From Bacteroidales bacterium (GTDB lineage: Bacteria > Bacteroidota > Bacteroidia > Bacteroidales > UBA7960): DNA of 7,507 nucleotides. How positions within the stretch are numbered: the first letter of the stretch is position 1; each line of letters starts with the position of its first letter. Position numbers and translations under genes: made by a program. The notes under the pieces are model-generated. The model did no database searches and had not been told where the DNA came from. It saw nothing but the letters and a program-made list of their open reading frames with translations. This document shows, piece by piece, positions 1 through 5,964 of the stretch. The DNA lies in contig SLSG01000132.1 in NCBI GenBank assembly GCA_007130545.1, positions 1 to 7,507 on the forward strand, written 5' to 3'.

Positions 1-74
1 AAGACTCGAACTTGCACGGCCTTGCGGCCACTACCCCCTCAAAGTAGCGTGTCTACCAATTTCACCACCTGGGC
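1..74 (-). tRNA. tRNA-Leu (anticodon GAG), 3' end cut by window edge
   Basis: Read on the minus strand from position 74, the sequence gives the first acceptor strand (GCCCAGG, 74-68) and a D-arm with AATTGGTAGACACGC. The anticodon arm follows, with loop TTGAGGG and anticodon GAG (complement at 38-40), on a stem CTACT/GGTAG that includes one G-T pair. Next is a long class II variable arm with stem GGCC, loop GCAA and stem GGCC (about 17-29), then the start of the T-arm with TTCGAGT. The long variable arm and the D-loop match leucine tRNAs, and anticodon GAG reads CUU/CUC codons. The last T-stem bases, the 3' acceptor strand and the discriminator base lie left of the window. Confidence 0.93.
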
Positions 75-92
75 ATGAGGCTTGTTAAAAGG

Positions 93-127
93 TTTGGCAA
101 AAGTACTAAAATTCTTTTTTATTTTTA
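93..127 (+). promoter_or_regulatory. Weak candidate promoter for the DUF5063 gene
   Basis: On the plus strand TTTG at 93-96 is followed after 23 bp by TATTTTTA at 120-127, which matches TAnnTTTG at 7 of 8 positions (the last base is A instead of G). It interleaves with the minus-strand promoter of the tRNA. If used, transcription would start near 134 and leave about 70 nt of leader before the ATG at 205. The stretch is A/T-rich, so a chance match is possible. Confidence 0.25.
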
Positions 128-132
128 CCAAA
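98..132 (-). promoter_or_regulatory. Predicted Bacteroidota-type promoter for tRNA-Leu
   Basis: On the minus strand, positions 105-98 read TACTTTTG, an exact match to the Bacteroidota -7 consensus TAnnTTTG. Positions 132-129 read TTTG, matching the -33 element. The spacer is 23 bp, a little longer than the usual 19-21. Transcription would begin near position 92, leaving a leader of about 18 nt before the tRNA 5' end at 74, which is reasonable for a tRNA. The call rests on motif matching only. Confidence 0.5.
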
Positions 133-204
133 AAATCCGGCCATTCCTCAAAAAACCCGGTCAGACAGTTCAACCGGAGAGAGAAGCCACTTATAACCAA
201 TAGC

Positions 205-756
205 ATGCAAGATAATTCCGTTGAAGATATCAGCAAAGCCAGGCCGGTATTAGAGTTTTTGACCGTGGCAAACGAGTATTGCCTGTTTTTTGAAAGAGCC
301 GACAACTTTTCCACAGGGGACATCCTGGGTTATTTTCAAAAAATGGCGCCGCTGCTTTATTTGAAAGGCTGCACCTTGCCCGTGGTGGAGGTCACCGATG
401 CATCCTTTAACGAAAGGTTTGTCACGGAAGAACAGTGGGAAGAAGTGTTCAAAACCCTAAGGGAAAAATTCGGCGCCGATGATGTATTTTTCCACCTCGA
501 TCACAACGCAGACAGCGTGGAGGCCAGCCTGAGCGATAAATTGGCCGATATATACCAGGACATGAAGGATTTTGTCCTGCTCTTCCAGAAAAACCACCAG
601 TATGCCAAAGAATGTGCGGTAGCTGAGATCCTTGCCCTCTTACCCGGCCGCTGGGGCCCTGCCCTGATCCATGCGCTCAATGCATGCCACCATCTCCTGT
701 ACCGGGACCTGATCGATCCCGACCTGCTGGATCAGGATGGCATCGATTTTGATTAA
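205..756 (+). CDS. DUF5063 domain-containing protein
   Basis: This encodes a 183-residue protein with no signal peptide or membrane segment, so it is probably cytosolic. I recognise it as the Bacteroidota family DUF5063, whose biochemical role is unknown to me. Typical pieces are LEFLTVANEYC (16-26), MAPLLYLKG (47-55), FVTEEQWEEVF (72-82), LADIYQDMKDFV (113-124) and RWGPALIHALNACHHL (149-164); the protein looks mostly helical. The C-terminus is acidic. The reading frame is open back to 82, but that extension is basic, rich in Phe and Lys, and overlaps the predicted promoter, so the ATG at 205, directly before the family's conserved start, is preferred. The next gene begins 39 bp downstream in the same direction, so the two may be co-transcribed. 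In other Bacteroidota I recall DUF5063 genes lying near ribonuclease D-like genes, but none is seen here. Family call is fairly sure; function is not assigned. Confidence 0.82.
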   Translation: MQDNSVEDISKARPVLEFLTVANEYCLFFERADNFSTGDILGYFQKMAPLLYLKGCTLPVVEVTDASFNERFVTEEQWEEVFKTLREKFGADDVFFHLDHNADSVEASLSDKLADIYQDMKDFVLLFQKNHQYAKECAVAEILALLPGRWGPALIHALNACHHLLYRDLIDPDLLDQDGIDFD

Positions 757-795
757 CAAATCCCTTTGTTGTTTGTTATGATAAGAAACGGACCC

Positions 796-2250
796 ATGCA
801 AAACAATAACCGCCGTGTTTTCAGGACAAATCCCCGGGCTTCGACAGGCAGGCAGACAGGGGCGGCCATTGCCATGGCCTTTATGCTGGCCATTGCCGGA
901 TTCTCAGCTGCTCCTCTGACCACCATGGCCGCAGAGGGCTACCGGATCGAGATCTCGGTCAGGGGCTTGTCTGATGAGGAGTGTTACCTGGCCTATCATT
1001 TCGGTGAAAGGCAGTTCCTGAAAGACACCGTTCAATCCGACTCCCGGGGCCATCTTGTTTTTGAAGGACCGGAAAAACTCGACCAGGGCATGTATATGGT
1101 GGTCTTGCCCGGGCAGCGATATTTTGAGATCCTGGTAGACCACAACCAGCATTTCTCCGCAGAAACCCAGCTGGACAGGATGGTTGAATCCATGGCATTT
1201 TCCGGCTCACCCGACAACCAGGGGTTCTATGAATACCTGCGCTTCCTGAATATGCAAAGACCTGAAATGATGAGGCTAAGGGAAGAGATGAACCAGCCTG
1301 GCATCCCCGAAGGCAGGCAAGCGGAACTGAGAGAAAAAACGGATTCGGTAAATGCACTGATCCGCAGGAGGCAGGACCAATATATGGCGTCTTTTCCCGA
1401 CGGATTGTTTTCGGCCATATTGCTGGCACAACGTGATCCGGAGATACCCGAAAGTCTCATGCAGTCAGGCAGAAACCAGGACCAGATCAGACAGTTTTTT
1501 ATTGAGAACTACTGGAACAATATGGATTTCAGCGATGATCGTCTGCTCAGGACGCCTATATACCATAATCTTTTAAGAAGGTTTTTCGGTGATTTTCTCC
1601 ACCAGGTCCCGGACACGATCATCCGTTACGCAGACCGGGTGATTGATAAAAGCCGGGCCAGCCCCGAGGCTTTCCGTTACACCATATGGTTTCTGACCAA
1701 CTTCACGGAACGTTCACAGATCATGGGCATGGATGCGGCTTACGTGCATATGGTGAACCGGTATTATGCCTCTGGCGAGGCATTCTGGATCGAAGAAGCG
1801 CCGCTCCAAAGGCTGTTGGACAGGGTGCGCCGGATTGAATCACTGCTGGTTGGCGAGCTAGCCCCCGACATCACCCTTTACACCCCGGAGGGGGATCCCC
1901 TGTCCCTGCATGAAGTGGATGCCACTTACCTGGTAATCTATTTCTGGGAGTCGGATTGCGTACATTGCCAAAGGGAAACCCCTGCCCTGAAGGAATTGTA
2001 TGAACAATACCGGGACGAAGGGCTAAAGGTGTTTGCAGCCAATACGGAAGGGGATGCCGAAAGCTGGAAGCACGCCATCAGCCGTTACGGCCTGGAGTGG
2101 ATCAACGTCAATGACATCAATAACCGGTCCGGTTTCAGGGAAAAATACGACATTTATGGTATTCCGCTGGTCTTTCTGCTTGACAGCGAAAAAAGAATCA
2201 TTGCCAAAAAGATTTCGGTGGAGCAACTCGAGGGATTCCTAAGTTTTTAG
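796..2250 (+). CDS. Exported TlpA/ResA-like thioredoxin-fold protein with DUF4369/DUF5106-type N-terminal region
   Basis: This is a 484-residue envelope protein. A basic N-terminus (about residues 1-22) and a hydrophobic stretch (23-40) form a signal peptide, with likely cleavage near the Ala pair at 45-46. Residues about 49-135 are beta-rich and resemble DUF4369. The helical middle (about 135-350, with FYEYLRFLNMQ at 144-154) resembles DUF5106. Residues about 355-484 form a thioredoxin domain of the AhpC/TSA-TlpA type, with a CVHC redox pair (C388, C391), preceding FWESD, and the cis-proline motif GIP (P457). Both redox cysteines are present, so thiol-disulfide exchange in the periplasm is likely. 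Proteins of this layout are common in Bacteroidota, and their partners are mostly unknown. A second ATG at 778 and a TTG at 766 are in frame; 796 gives the more ordinary signal peptide. The gene is 39 bp downstream of DUF5063. Domain calls for the N-terminal and middle regions are less sure than the thioredoxin call. Confidence 0.88.
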   Translation: MQNNNRRVFRTNPRASTGRQTGAAIAMAFMLAIAGFSAAPLTTMAAEGYRIEISVRGLSDEECYLAYHFGERQFLKDTVQSDSRGHLVFEGPEKLDQGMYMVVLPGQRYFEILVDHNQHFSAETQLDRMVESMAFSGSPDNQGFYEYLRFLNMQRPEMMRLREEMNQPGIPEGRQAELREKTDSVNALIRRRQDQYMASFPDGLFSAILLAQRDPEIPESLMQSGRNQDQIRQFFIENYWNNMDFSDDRLLRTPIYHNLLRRFFGDFLHQVPDTIIRYADRVIDKSRASPEAFRYTIWFLTNFTERSQIMGMDAAYVHMVNRYYASGEAFWIEEAPLQRLLDRVRRIESLLVGELAPDITLYTPEGDPLSLHEVDATYLVIYFWESDCVHCQRETPALKELYEQYRDEGLKVFAANTEGDAESWKHAISRYGLEWINVNDINNRSGFREKYDIYGIPLVFLLDSEKRIIAKKISVEQLEGFLSF

Positions 2251-2263
2251 TCCGACATGGGAT

Positions 2264-3814
2264 TTATTTTGACATCGCCTGCTGGTGTTCCTTTCTCAAC
2301 AGGTCATTTACAACCTTCACAGGGTTGAAGGTAATCAGTGGGACTTCCACAAACAAGCTGATCCAGTTTGCCATGGCTCCGTTCCATAAACCCGGAAGCT
2401 CCAGGGCCTTTAAACGGCGGCCATCCTTTGATTTCTCACTGATAAAGCCGGTTTCCGGATCAACGAATTGGCGAAGGTCAAAGCTTTCTCCCCTGTAATT
2501 TTTTGTCGCACAGACCAGATCTACCGGGTTAAAATGCGTGGATTGCCTAAATGCGGATGCCTGGGCCGGGTCATCCATATTGACCTGGGATGATTCCACG
2601 ATCTGAAGGGAATGTTGCCCTGTACGCGGGTCCTTTACCCAGAATGGCCCTCCACCCGGTTCCCCCTGGTTCCTGACCATCCCGCATATCCGGATGGGGC
2701 GGTCCAGCATCTGCTTTAACACGGGAATGCCGTCTTCTGCATCAGCCGGGAAGGCCCTGCGATCCATGTTCAGCTCAGTGCAGCAGAAGCTCACCGCCTT
2801 TTCATAGGGATTTTGCCCGGCTTCTCCGCTGTCAAGTAATTTGAGCCAGTGGTATGTCTTTTCCTGTAAGCCCGCAAGCATGCCCCCCAGGGCTTTTTTA
2901 TATATGATTGTTTCCTCCCTGAGGTGGTCAGGGACCACATTGTCAATGTTCTTTATAAAAACCAGGTCCGACTCCAGGTCGTTCAGGTTCTCAATCAACG
3001 CGCCATGGCCTCCCGGCCGGAACAGCAAGGATCCATCCAGATCCCGGAACGGCCGGTTTTCCATATCGACGGCGATCGTGTCGGTGGTAGGCTTCTGCAA
3101 GGAAAAATCCACCTCTATACCGGTCTTCAGGTCCTCAATGTATTTTGCCGACACCTTGCGCAGCAGGGCCTTGAATTTCCCGAGATGATCCGGGGAAACG
3201 GTAAAATGGACGCCTGCCTTCCCGTCCTTGCCGGAAGCGTAAAGTGCAGCCTCCACAAGATGCTCCTCAAAAGGGGTACGGGAATGCCCATCGTAGCGGT
3301 GGAATGCCAGCAGCCCCTTGGGAAGGGCGGCATAGTCGAGCCCATAATCAAACAGGATAAAGTCCAGCAGCGGAAGAAAGTTCCGGTCTGCCAGCATATG
3401 GTCTGCATCCAGGTCCTCCCTGAACATGGCCAGCGACAGGTCCTCCCAAAATGCAAAGTCCCTCAGCCGGCTGAAGAAAACTGCGGCAGCATCTTCCTTT
3501 TTCAGCAGTTCCCCAACCCCTGTTCCCGCCGCCAGGGCCTCCCGCCAGGCAAACAAGTCCTTGAACATGCGGGTTGCCGCACCACTTGCCGGGACAAACT
3601 TGGTCACATGCAGACCCGGGCGCACTTTATCATATTCTTTTGCCAGCTTGCTGACCATGGCCTTGTCCAGTTGGATGATGCCGTCGCCGGACGTGGCAGG
3701 CCGGTCAATATTCAGGGGGGAAAACCCCTTGCTAAAACAGGATAGTTGTTTATCAATCAGATCTGTAGTGATGCCCTTTTTGCGGATCTGGAGCAGGTCC
3801 TTTTCTGAGAACAT
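2264..3814 (-). CDS. DUF4301 family protein, nucleotidyltransferase-like
   Basis: This encodes a 516-residue soluble protein without signal peptide or membrane segments. I recognise it as DUF4301, a Bacteroidota family of about 500 residues. Motifs include FVPASGAATRMFKDL (73-87), KGLLAFHRYDG (166-176), FRPGGHGALIENLND (265-279), VFIKNIDNVVPD (285-296), ICGMVRNQGEPGGGPFWV (376-393), SLQIVESSQV (402-411) and HFNPVDLVC (427-435). The SGAATRM loop followed by Lys, and the later GGHGAL and IKNIDN segments, resemble in order and type the nucleotide-binding loop and the PxGHGD and SNIDN motifs of UDP-sugar pyrophosphorylases. A nucleotidyltransferase-like fold is therefore inferred; substrate and activity are unknown. 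The frame is open to a TTG at 3874, but that extension lies over the predicted promoter (-7 at 3862-3869), so the ATG at 3814 is chosen. It is transcribed alone, divergent from DUF4831 and convergent with the thioredoxin gene. Confidence 0.85.
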   Translation of the reverse strand: MFSEKDLLQIRKKGITTDLIDKQLSCFSKGFSPLNIDRPATSGDGIIQLDKAMVSKLAKEYDKVRPGLHVTKFVPASGAATRMFKDLFAWREALAAGTGVGELLKKEDAAAVFFSRLRDFAFWEDLSLAMFREDLDADHMLADRNFLPLLDFILFDYGLDYAALPKGLLAFHRYDGHSRTPFEEHLVEAALYASGKDGKAGVHFTVSPDHLGKFKALLRKVSAKYIEDLKTGIEVDFSLQKPTTDTIAVDMENRPFRDLDGSLLFRPGGHGALIENLNDLESDLVFIKNIDNVVPDHLREETIIYKKALGGMLAGLQEKTYHWLKLLDSGEAGQNPYEKAVSFCCTELNMDRRAFPADAEDGIPVLKQMLDRPIRICGMVRNQGEPGGGPFWVKDPRTGQHSLQIVESSQVNMDDPAQASAFRQSTHFNPVDLVCATKNYRGESFDLRQFVDPETGFISEKSKDGRRLKALELPGLWNGAMANWISLFVEVPLITFNPVKVVNDLLRKEHQQAMSK

Positions 3815-3861
3815 AAGCACATAATTTGGTTTTCGGTAAGTCAATATCCATGCGAGACACA

Positions 3862-3869
3862 CAAATATA
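3862..3869 (-). promoter_or_regulatory. Predicted -7 promoter element for the DUF4301 gene
   Basis: The minus strand reads TATATTTG here, an exact match to TAnnTTTG. Transcription would start near 3856, leaving about 40 nt of leader before the ATG at 3814. No TTTG stands at the expected -33 position, so only half of the promoter signature is present. It supports the shorter start of the DUF4301 gene. Confidence 0.45.
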
Positions 3870-3926
3870 ATCAAAAAGGACCATCACGCCGGGTCCCTGA
3901 ACCTTCCATAACTGGGTTTTTTATTC

Positions 3927-3934
3927 TATTTTTG
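3927..3934 (+). promoter_or_regulatory. Predicted -7 promoter element for the DUF4831 lipoprotein gene
   Basis: The plus strand reads TATTTTTG here, an exact match to TAnnTTTG. Transcription would start near 3940, giving a leader of roughly 15 nt before the ATG at 3956. A clear -33 TTTG is missing at the expected distance. The position argues against the in-frame TTG at 3932, which lies inside the motif, and favours 3956. Confidence 0.42.
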
Positions 3935-3955
3935 GATATTGAAATACGCCCTATT

Positions 3956-5128
3956 ATGAGAACAACTATCTTCCTCTCCCTGCTGGCCATAATGGTCCTG
4001 ATACCATCCTGCAAAAAACAGATGGTCCTGACAAGTTTTGATGTGCAGAAGACACCATTGGCTGGGTCAGCCGAAGGGTTCCATTACTTTCTCCCCCGAA
4101 CGGTGATCTCAGTGGATGTGACTGTAACACAGACCTATCATCAACCGGGACCGTTTGCACGATATGCAGAACGTTTTCTCGGCCTTGAGAACGTGATCAC
4201 CAGTCCGGCAGTGGACTATTCAATAGCCGGCATTGCCGTCAACAGCTTTGCAGAACCCGACCCGGACCACTTGTATTTCGTGGAATTCAGGCAGGGGGAC
4301 GAAGCCAACTTCATCACTTTGAGCGAAGCAGGGATGTTGCTCAGCGTCAACAGGGCAGTAAGCGACACGGAGTTGCAAAAACCTTCCGGTGAAAGCAAGG
4401 AGTATGGCTATTTCGGGACAGAAGCCACTTTTAACTATTTTATCGACCTGAACCTGCAGGAACGCGTGGACACAATCCTGGAGCGGGTCCGGGTGGATAC
4501 CATGACGGTTGAACGGCAGACCCTTCGAAGAAGCTGGGTGGAAAAAAGCAGCGAAGTGCGGGCCAGGGAAGTGGCGGATTACATCCTGAGGTTGCGGGAG
4601 AAAAAGTTTGACCTGATCACGGGTTTTGCCGAGATCACGTATTCCAAGGAAACCATCGAATATATGTACAATGAGATCAACCGCAAGGAGAATGATTACC
4701 TGGCCCTGTTTACAGGCCTGTCTTCATCTTCCAGCATCCGTTACCGCTATACCTTCGTTCCGGCCCCTTCCGCCGCACCATCCCCCCATGTACTGTTCCA
4801 CTTCTCTGCCCGTGAAGGGGTATCTGCCGGAGACCGGCCGGGGAGTGTCCCGGTCACCATCCAGGTCCGGCGCGATCAAACAACAAGCCCCCTTTCACCG
4901 TTACTTCAAAGGACACCCTCCGCCCGTTCCGGACAAAAAGGCTTCCATTACCGGATACCCGAGCACAGCACGGTAGTAATCCGTGAAGGCGAAACACTCA
5001 GGGCTGAAGCCAGAATGCTGATCAACCAGTATGGTGTGGTTACCTGGCTGCCGCCCCATGAAATGGAGATAGAATTTTATCCAAATACCGGGTCGATTAA
5101 GTCTGTGGGCCGCCTCAGGAAAGACTGA
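3956..5128 (+). CDS. DUF4831 family lipoprotein
   Basis: This encodes a 390-residue predicted lipoprotein. Residues 1-19 (MRTTIFLSLLAIMVLIPSC) form a signal peptide ending in a lipobox with C19 as the lipidation site, followed by KK. The mature part matches the Bacteroidota family DUF4831, of unknown function: YFLPRTVISVDVTVTQT (44-60), PGPFARYAERFLGLENVI (65-82), PDPDHLYFVEF (101-111), ADYILRLREKKFDLITG (207-223), and IEYMYNEINRKENDYLALFTG (234-254). The segment 165-200 is rich in charged residues. The C-terminal part (about 260-385) looks beta-rich, and residues 329-335 (GFHYRIP) echo the N-terminal 41-47 (GFHYFLP). The product is likely anchored to the inner or outer membrane facing the periplasm. 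The start at 3956 is fixed by the signal peptide. The SDR gene follows 76 bp downstream on the same strand and may share its transcript, since I see no promoter motif between them. Confidence 0.87.
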   Translation: MRTTIFLSLLAIMVLIPSCKKQMVLTSFDVQKTPLAGSAEGFHYFLPRTVISVDVTVTQTYHQPGPFARYAERFLGLENVITSPAVDYSIAGIAVNSFAEPDPDHLYFVEFRQGDEANFITLSEAGMLLSVNRAVSDTELQKPSGESKEYGYFGTEATFNYFIDLNLQERVDTILERVRVDTMTVERQTLRRSWVEKSSEVRAREVADYILRLREKKFDLITGFAEITYSKETIEYMYNEINRKENDYLALFTGLSSSSSIRYRYTFVPAPSAAPSPHVLFHFSAREGVSAGDRPGSVPVTIQVRRDQTTSPLSPLLQRTPSARSGQKGFHYRIPEHSTVVIREGETLRAEARMLINQYGVVTWLPPHEMEIEFYPNTGSIKSVGRLRKD

Positions 5129-5158
5129 TTGGGCCGCGGGATCATCAGACAGGCAAGA

Positions 5159-5188
5159 AAACGGCGGGCTAACAAACGGCAGGCAAAC
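5159..5188 (+). repeat. Two tandem copies of a 15-bp near-repeat
   Basis: Positions 5159-5173 (AAACGGCGGGCTAAC) and 5174-5188 (AAACGGCAGGCAAAC) are adjacent and identical at 13 of 15 bases. A partial further copy (AGGCAAG, 5151-5157) lies just upstream. The array sits in the 76-bp gap between the DUF4831 and SDR genes, ending 16 bp before the SDR ATG and followed by an A-run. It may be a small slippage duplication; the A-rich end could help translation start in an organism without strong Shine-Dalgarno use. No regulatory role is shown. Confidence 0.6.
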
Positions 5189-5204
5189 AAAAAAAACGAT
5201 ACCA

Positions 5205-5963
5205 ATGCATTATTTTATTATCACAGGTGCCAGCAAGGGCCTTGGGGAAGGACTGGCCATTGAACTACTGGATGAGAAACACCATCTGCTGTGCATTGCA
5301 CGCAATGAAAGCAGCACCCTGAAGCGCATGGCAGCGGCCAGGAACTGCCCGTTGGACTTCTTCCTGTTTGACCTGGCTGTCAGCCATGAAATCCCTGCGC
5401 TTTGCAGGCAGGTATTTGACAAGGTGGATACCGCAAATGCGGAAGGCATCTATCTGGTGAACAATGCCGGGGTGATCCATCCCGTCGGCAGGGTGGAATC
5501 CTGCCCGGCCACCGAAGTGGAGCACCATATGCAAGTGAATCTGCTTGCCCCCATGCTGCTTACCGCTGAGTTCATACGCTACACCAAAAAGCTCTCTGCC
5601 AGGAAACGGGTGTTGAACATTTCCTCCGGCGCAGCCAGCTTCCCATACCATGGTTGGAGCAGCTACTGCACCGGGAAGGCCGGGGTGGACATGTTCACCC
5701 GCTGTGTCGGCACGGAACAGGAAGACCAGGACCACCCTGTCGAGTGCATGGGAGTTGCACCCGGAATCATTGATACGTCCATGCAGGAAACCATCCGGGC
5801 CACGACAGATGAACAGTTCATTCACCGGAAAAAATTTGTGGACTACAAGGAAAAGGGGGAGTTGATCCCCGCTGCCATTGCAGGAAAAAGGCTTGCACGT
5901 TTGCTTTTGTCGGATGATGAATTCCGGGCAGGAGAGATCATTGACATCAGAGACACTTACTGA
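5205..5963 (+). CDS. Short-chain dehydrogenase/reductase (classical SDR)
   Basis: This encodes a 252-residue cytosolic oxidoreductase of the usual classical SDR length. The Rossmann nucleotide loop is TGASKGLG (7-14). NNAG is at 86-89, the active-site Asn at N112, the catalytic Ser at S141 (in NISSG), and the Tyr-Lys pair at Y154 and K158 (YCTGK). PG at 186-187 and T191 follow as in the family. K11 in the glycine loop and R33 after the second beta strand suggest preference for NADP(H). By overall pattern it resembles the sepiapterin reductase and benzil reductase (YueD-like) branch, but substrate cannot be read from the sequence. The ATG at 5205 gives a glycine loop at the normal distance from the N-terminus. 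The stop is separated by one base from the ATG of the GNAT/nitrilase fusion, so the two are very likely co-transcribed and translationally coupled. Confidence 0.9.
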   Translation: MHYFIITGASKGLGEGLAIELLDEKHHLLCIARNESSTLKRMAAARNCPLDFFLFDLAVSHEIPALCRQVFDKVDTANAEGIYLVNNAGVIHPVGRVESCPATEVEHHMQVNLLAPMLLTAEFIRYTKKLSARKRVLNISSGAASFPYHGWSSYCTGKAGVDMFTRCVGTEQEDQDHPVECMGVAPGIIDTSMQETIRATTDEQFIHRKKFVDYKEKGELIPAAIAGKRLARLLLSDDEFRAGEIIDIRDTY

Positions 5964-5964
5964 C

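Noticed and set aside
82..204. N-terminal extension of the DUF5063 frame to an upstream start
   Set aside because: The added 41 residues are not like the family and overlap promoter-like sequence. The ATG at 205 directly precedes the conserved part.
1..204. tRNA gene as a possible attachment site for an integrated element
   Set aside because: No integrase, no repeat of the tRNA 3' end and no atypical genes are visible; the 3' end where integration usually occurs is also outside the window.
959..1429. Minus-strand open frame of 156 codons within the thioredoxin-like gene
   Set aside because: Its Cys/Pro/Arg-rich translation is typical of a shadow frame, and the plus-strand frame has clear domain support.
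2924..3745. A 273-codon plus-strand open frame opposite the DUF4301 gene
   Set aside because: It lies wholly antisense to a gene with clear family motifs, and its translation shows no recognisable domain. It is explained by the codon bias of the opposite strand.
3815..3874. N-terminal extension of DUF4301 from a TTG start, which would look like a short hydrophobic leader
   Set aside because: The predicted -7 element lies inside the extension, and the ATG at 3814 gives a normal family start for a cytosolic protein.
5129..5204. Possible intrinsic terminator after the DUF4831 gene
   Set aside because: The gap has a G/C-rich start but no stable stem followed by a T-run on the plus strand. The downstream run is of A, not T.
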